64,000 bases of DNA from Nyssa sinensis (lineage: Eukaryota; Streptophyta; Magnoliopsida; Cornales; Nyssaceae), in contig CM018038.1 of NCBI GenBank assembly GCA_008638375.1, forward strand, positions 13,042,515 through 13,106,514, in the 5' to 3' direction. How positions within the stretch are numbered: position 1 is the stretch's first letter; each line of letters starts with the position of its first letter. Both the position numbers and the translations under genes were made by a program. The notes below the pieces were generated by a model, which was not told the origin of the DNA, did not search any database, and saw only the letters and a list, made by a program, of their open reading frames with translations. Below, in pieces: positions 61,143-64,000 of this stretch.

Positions 61143-63722
61143 TGCATCCCTGGGGGCGGGGGAAGACACACTCAAACAAGAAATGAACAATTCTTAGAAA
61201 ATGACTGGTTTTCGTAGAGGCAAAATCAAAATGATGTTTCTGAATTAGAAATCAACTCCTATTTTTGTGCTCATTGTTTTGCTTTCTCAGACAATGACCA
61301 GAATATTGCAGATATACAAGAGTATATGATTTTTTGGCCTTCGTAGTGATTTGTTACGGTGGGCCATTCTACTGAAGAAACAAGAAGGGAAAGGCTTTCC
61401 AATCTTTTGATCACCCAATAAGGTCGATTTTCTAGTGATGCCATAGCAATAGGGCACTACAGTCAATATAAAGCAGATGACACTGGAGGAAGAGAAGGGG
61501 GTGACATTCAGTTTGCTTGGAAGGCATTTAGCCTGCCAAGGCGACCTCAAAGGTGGCCTTCTTGCATGGACAGAAGCTTTGGGGAAAATCATGACCGTTG
61601 ACAATTTGGAAAGATGGGACAAGATTCTTTCGAACCTGTCTTGTATGTGTATGAGAGTGGAGGAAACCCATTTTCTGGTGCACCATGATGTGGATAGGGA
61701 ATTATAGGCTGTCTTTTATCTCTTTCTGATATCCATGGGCCATGACCAGATCAGTTCTTGAGGTGTTAGAGCTTTGGGTGGGAGAGACGCATAATCATTC
61801 TGGATAACTGCACAGCTTTGCCTTTGTTGGCGTATTTGGAAAGGACGGAAGAATCGGAGTACTTTTGAGGCGAGGAGGTCTTGGTTGAAACAAGTGATGC
61901 TTAGCTCTTTCCTATTCTCTTGATTCCTTTATGTATTTCTAAGGGGATGCGAATTTTTAGTAAAGTTTATGTGCCCCAATGGTATACCTTGTGTGTTCAT
62001 GGGTTGCGCACCCTTGGGGGCCTTTTTAGATATTGCTTTTACCTACACTCACATCTATGGAGATGACAATGTGCATACTAAGTATACTATCACTGGTGGA
62101 AAATTTCTTGGAGAGGGTTTGTTAGATAGGCATCCATATGCTTTATTCAACTTTTACATTAGAACAGGAAATTCATCATTTGATCTCCACCAATACTATA
62201 GAAATCTGAATTTGTCTTCATGGTAAAATCCCCCCACTAATGGAGCATAGAAATTTCTTATTTCCCGCTAGCTTTATTTTTTATTTTTTGGGTGGGGATG
62301 GGTTGATTTTGCTAATTCCTACATGGAGCTTTTTCTCACCATGTACCCCAAGTACAACCTAAATCCTTTCAGTGCAAATCAATGGCTGCTATCTCCCCTT
62401 AAACATCAATCACATTGTCCACACTGTTGTCACACGTATCATCAGTTCAGAAATTGATCAGTCAGGCTAATTTTTATTTTTATCTTATTATTATTATTAT
62501 TTTGGGATAATTAATCAGTCTAATTTATCACAGGGCTTGCTGGGTTTGTGATTATTGTTAATCTTTTTGTTTTATGAGTATTTTAATTTTTTCAATCCTT
62601 GTTAAGCATACATCTTGATTCTTCTTCTTAGGAATCTTTTTAAGAAGAAAAAAATGAATTCTCGCTCCCTCATTCCATTTTCTGAAAGTTAAATATGGCT
62701 CTACGGTAATTGCAAGGATATTACAATATGTTTTGTTGTATTTTACTACTGACAAGGTAACTATTTATATTCTTCATATGAGGATGGGTATTAAAAGATT
62801 TTCTTACAGTAATTTACAGTAGACATGGAAAGAAATAGTTGTTTATTCATCAACAAACATCAAGCTGGACAACTGTGTTCTTGTATATTCTAGTGTTTTT
62901 TCTGTGTGTTTACTCATACCAGGTTTAGTTCATAATTTGAACAGGCACTTTTCTGACTATCTATTTCTTTTTTTTTTAATGCAATTTACACTAAAACATT
63001 CTTCCTCTCTTTCAGGTGATGTATCTAGATGCCCTTCAGACACTTTGGTATTTGAAGATGAATCAGAGAAGGGAAGCAATGCGCTTCTTGCACGGGCATG
63101 GTCACCTGGATGGACCAATGCTGACAAGGCACTAACCACTTTTATCAATGGACCATTAATTGAATACTCTAAGAACCGTAGAAAGGCTGATAGTGCTACA
63201 ACCTCATTTCTCTCTCCCCATTTACATTTTGGGGAACTGAGTGTGCGAAAGGTCTTCCATCTGGTTCGCATTAAGCAACTTTTGTGGGCCAATGAAGGAA
63301 ATAAAGCTGGTGAAGAGAGTGTCAATTTGTTCCTTAAGTCTATTGGTCTCAGGGAATATTCAAGATACATGAGTTTTAACCATCCTCACAGCCATGAAAG
63401 GCCTCTTCTTGGGCACCTTAAGTTTTTTCCCTGGGTAGTGGATGAGGGCTATTTTAAGACATGGAGACAAGGTAGAACTGGTTATCCATTGGTGGATGCT
63501 GGCATGAGAGAGTTGTGGGCCACTGGTTGGCTACATGATCGGATACGAGTTGTAGTGTCTAGTTTCTTTGTGAAGGTTCTGCAGCTTCCATGGAGATGGG
63601 GGATGAAGTATTTCTGGGATACCCTATTAGATGCAGATCTTGAGAGTGATGCTCTTGGTTGGCAGTATATATCTGGTACTCTTCCTGACAGTCGTGAGTT
63701 GGACCGCATAGACAATCCACAG
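58731..63722 (+). CDS. CRY1: Cryptochrome 1 blue-light receptor (C-terminal part outside window)
   Basis: Three coding exons are present: 58731-59043, 59582-59800 and 63016-63722, in continuous frame for 413 residues. The next exon lies beyond 64,000. CRY1 binds FAD, senses blue light and represses COP1/SPA-directed protein turnover in seedling photomorphogenesis. The N-terminus CSIVWFRRDLRLEDNPALAA starts the photolyase-like domain. SNALLARAWSPGWTNADKAL, FLSPHLHFGELSVRKVF and the FAD-pocket segment DADLESDALGWQ follow, with the key Asp and Trp kept. Blocks such as DPLSLVRDHRAK and FAAFWERCLSMPYDPESPLL match Arabidopsis CRY1 more closely than CRY2. Arabidopsis CRY1 is 681 residues, so about 270 residues including the signalling C-terminal extension are not visible. 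The start is the first ATG and matches the family. Intron 2 is 3.2 kb and carries transposon remains. Confidence 0.95.
60020..60175. mobile_element. MITE-like copy (family A) in CRY1 intron 2
   Basis: Inverted ends can be paired: left acttcccaaat and ccaaatgatga, right tcatttggga and atttgggaag. The inner gtgtcatattaatt resembles the copy near 12,160. No coding sense. Confidence 0.55.
61098..61134. repeat. (AT)n microsatellite followed by a T run
   Basis: Pure AT dinucleotides in CRY1 intron 2. Confidence 0.95.
61477..61960 (+). mobile_element. LINE fragment in CRY1 intron 2
   Basis: The plus strand encodes a broken zf-RVT region: LLAWTEALGKIMTVDNLERW, then CMCMRVEETHFLVHHDV in place of the Cys/His cluster, then frameshifted WRIWKGRKNRSTFEARRSW. 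It resembles the end of plant LINE ORF2 but belongs to a different subfamily from the copies at 3.5 and 25.5 kb. It is in sense orientation to CRY1. Confidence 0.55.
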
Positions 63723-64000
63723 GTACAATTGGTATTTTTGTTAAAATCTGCTTCAGTTTGGTGAACTTTATGTTTGGGTTTGTGACTTTTCCCTTTAATA
63801 TGTAGATACACACCCACATTATCCAAATCACAATAGTGGAAATTCATTGATGTGCCATTTATCCATACTCTGTATATACTGTTATCTGAGACATGCCAGC
63901 CGCATTAGTGACTCGATTTATAAAAGGCCTTAATTCCAAATCTAAACAATTCTATTGATGATTGAATGCTTTAAATAATTTCTAGATAATTCTTGTGGTC
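63723..64000 (+). other. Start of CRY1 intron 3
   Basis: It begins GTACAATTGG after the codon for Gln in DNPQ and runs to the window edge without an acceptor that restores the conserved FEGYKFDP continuation. Confidence 0.6.

Noticed and set aside
58731..63722. CRY2 or photolyase instead of CRY1
   Set aside because: The blocks in all three exons follow Arabidopsis CRY1 nearly residue for residue, including its N-terminal CSIVWFRRDLR and the WSPGWxNxDKAL region.

Overview
The window is nuclear DNA of a dicot plant. All six genes I can name are plant genes with plant-type introns (GT-AG, plus one GC-AG). The spacers are AT-rich and full of LINE fragments, miniature inverted-repeat elements and one complete Ty3/gypsy retrotransposon. 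The long repeat-filled introns suggest a woody species, but I cannot name a family. I recognise no bacterial features, CRISPR array, rRNA or complete tRNA gene.

Layout, left to right. (1) 1-11,300, minus strand: the synaptonemal-complex transverse-filament gene ZYP1. Seventeen exons can be resolved; the last part of the C-terminus lies beyond the left edge. Two LINE fragments sit in its introns and a hAT-like element lies in its 3' part. (2) 14,698-21,288, plus strand: a mitochondrial-carrier gene of the BTL3 type (probable adenine nucleotide transporter). Its 3.4-kb first intron holds a duplicated 250-bp segment flanking an insert of unusual composition. (3) 24,312-31,887, plus strand: an eight-exon TMEM135/Tim17-like membrane protein gene with one GC-AG intron and two LINE fragments. 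(4) 32,411-32,779, minus strand: a single-exon TRM112 homologue, convergent with gene 3, with a 512-bp hairpin element upstream of its start. (5) 36,660-37,823, minus strand: a two-exon SPC12-like gene resembling rice DTM1. (6) 37.8-46.5 kb: a gene-poor spacer with dispersed repeats, including a 705-bp element with a perfect 9-bp target-site duplication. (7) 46,547-56,918: a 10.4-kb Ty3/gypsy element of the Tat type. It has both LTRs, a 5-bp target-site duplication, a PBS, decayed gag-pol with two RNase H domains, a 60-bp tandem array and a decayed antisense gene with its own TATA-like box. (8) 58,731 to the right edge, plus strand: the blue-light receptor CRY1. Its first three coding exons are present and the C-terminal extension lies outside the window.

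The genes do not form an operon or an obvious cluster. ZYP1 (meiotic synapsis) and the DTM1-like gene (tapetum and meiocytes in rice) both belong to male reproductive development and lie about 26 kb apart, but nothing in the sequence shows co-regulation. The least explained structures are the flanked insert in the BTL3 intron, the hairpin element next to TRM112, the 78-bp direct repeats around a LINE fragment, and the antisense gene plus tandem array of the Tat element. I did not find a convincing undescribed system. Exon boundaries were read by eye from splice dinucleotides, reading-frame continuity and remembered similarity to Arabidopsis proteins.
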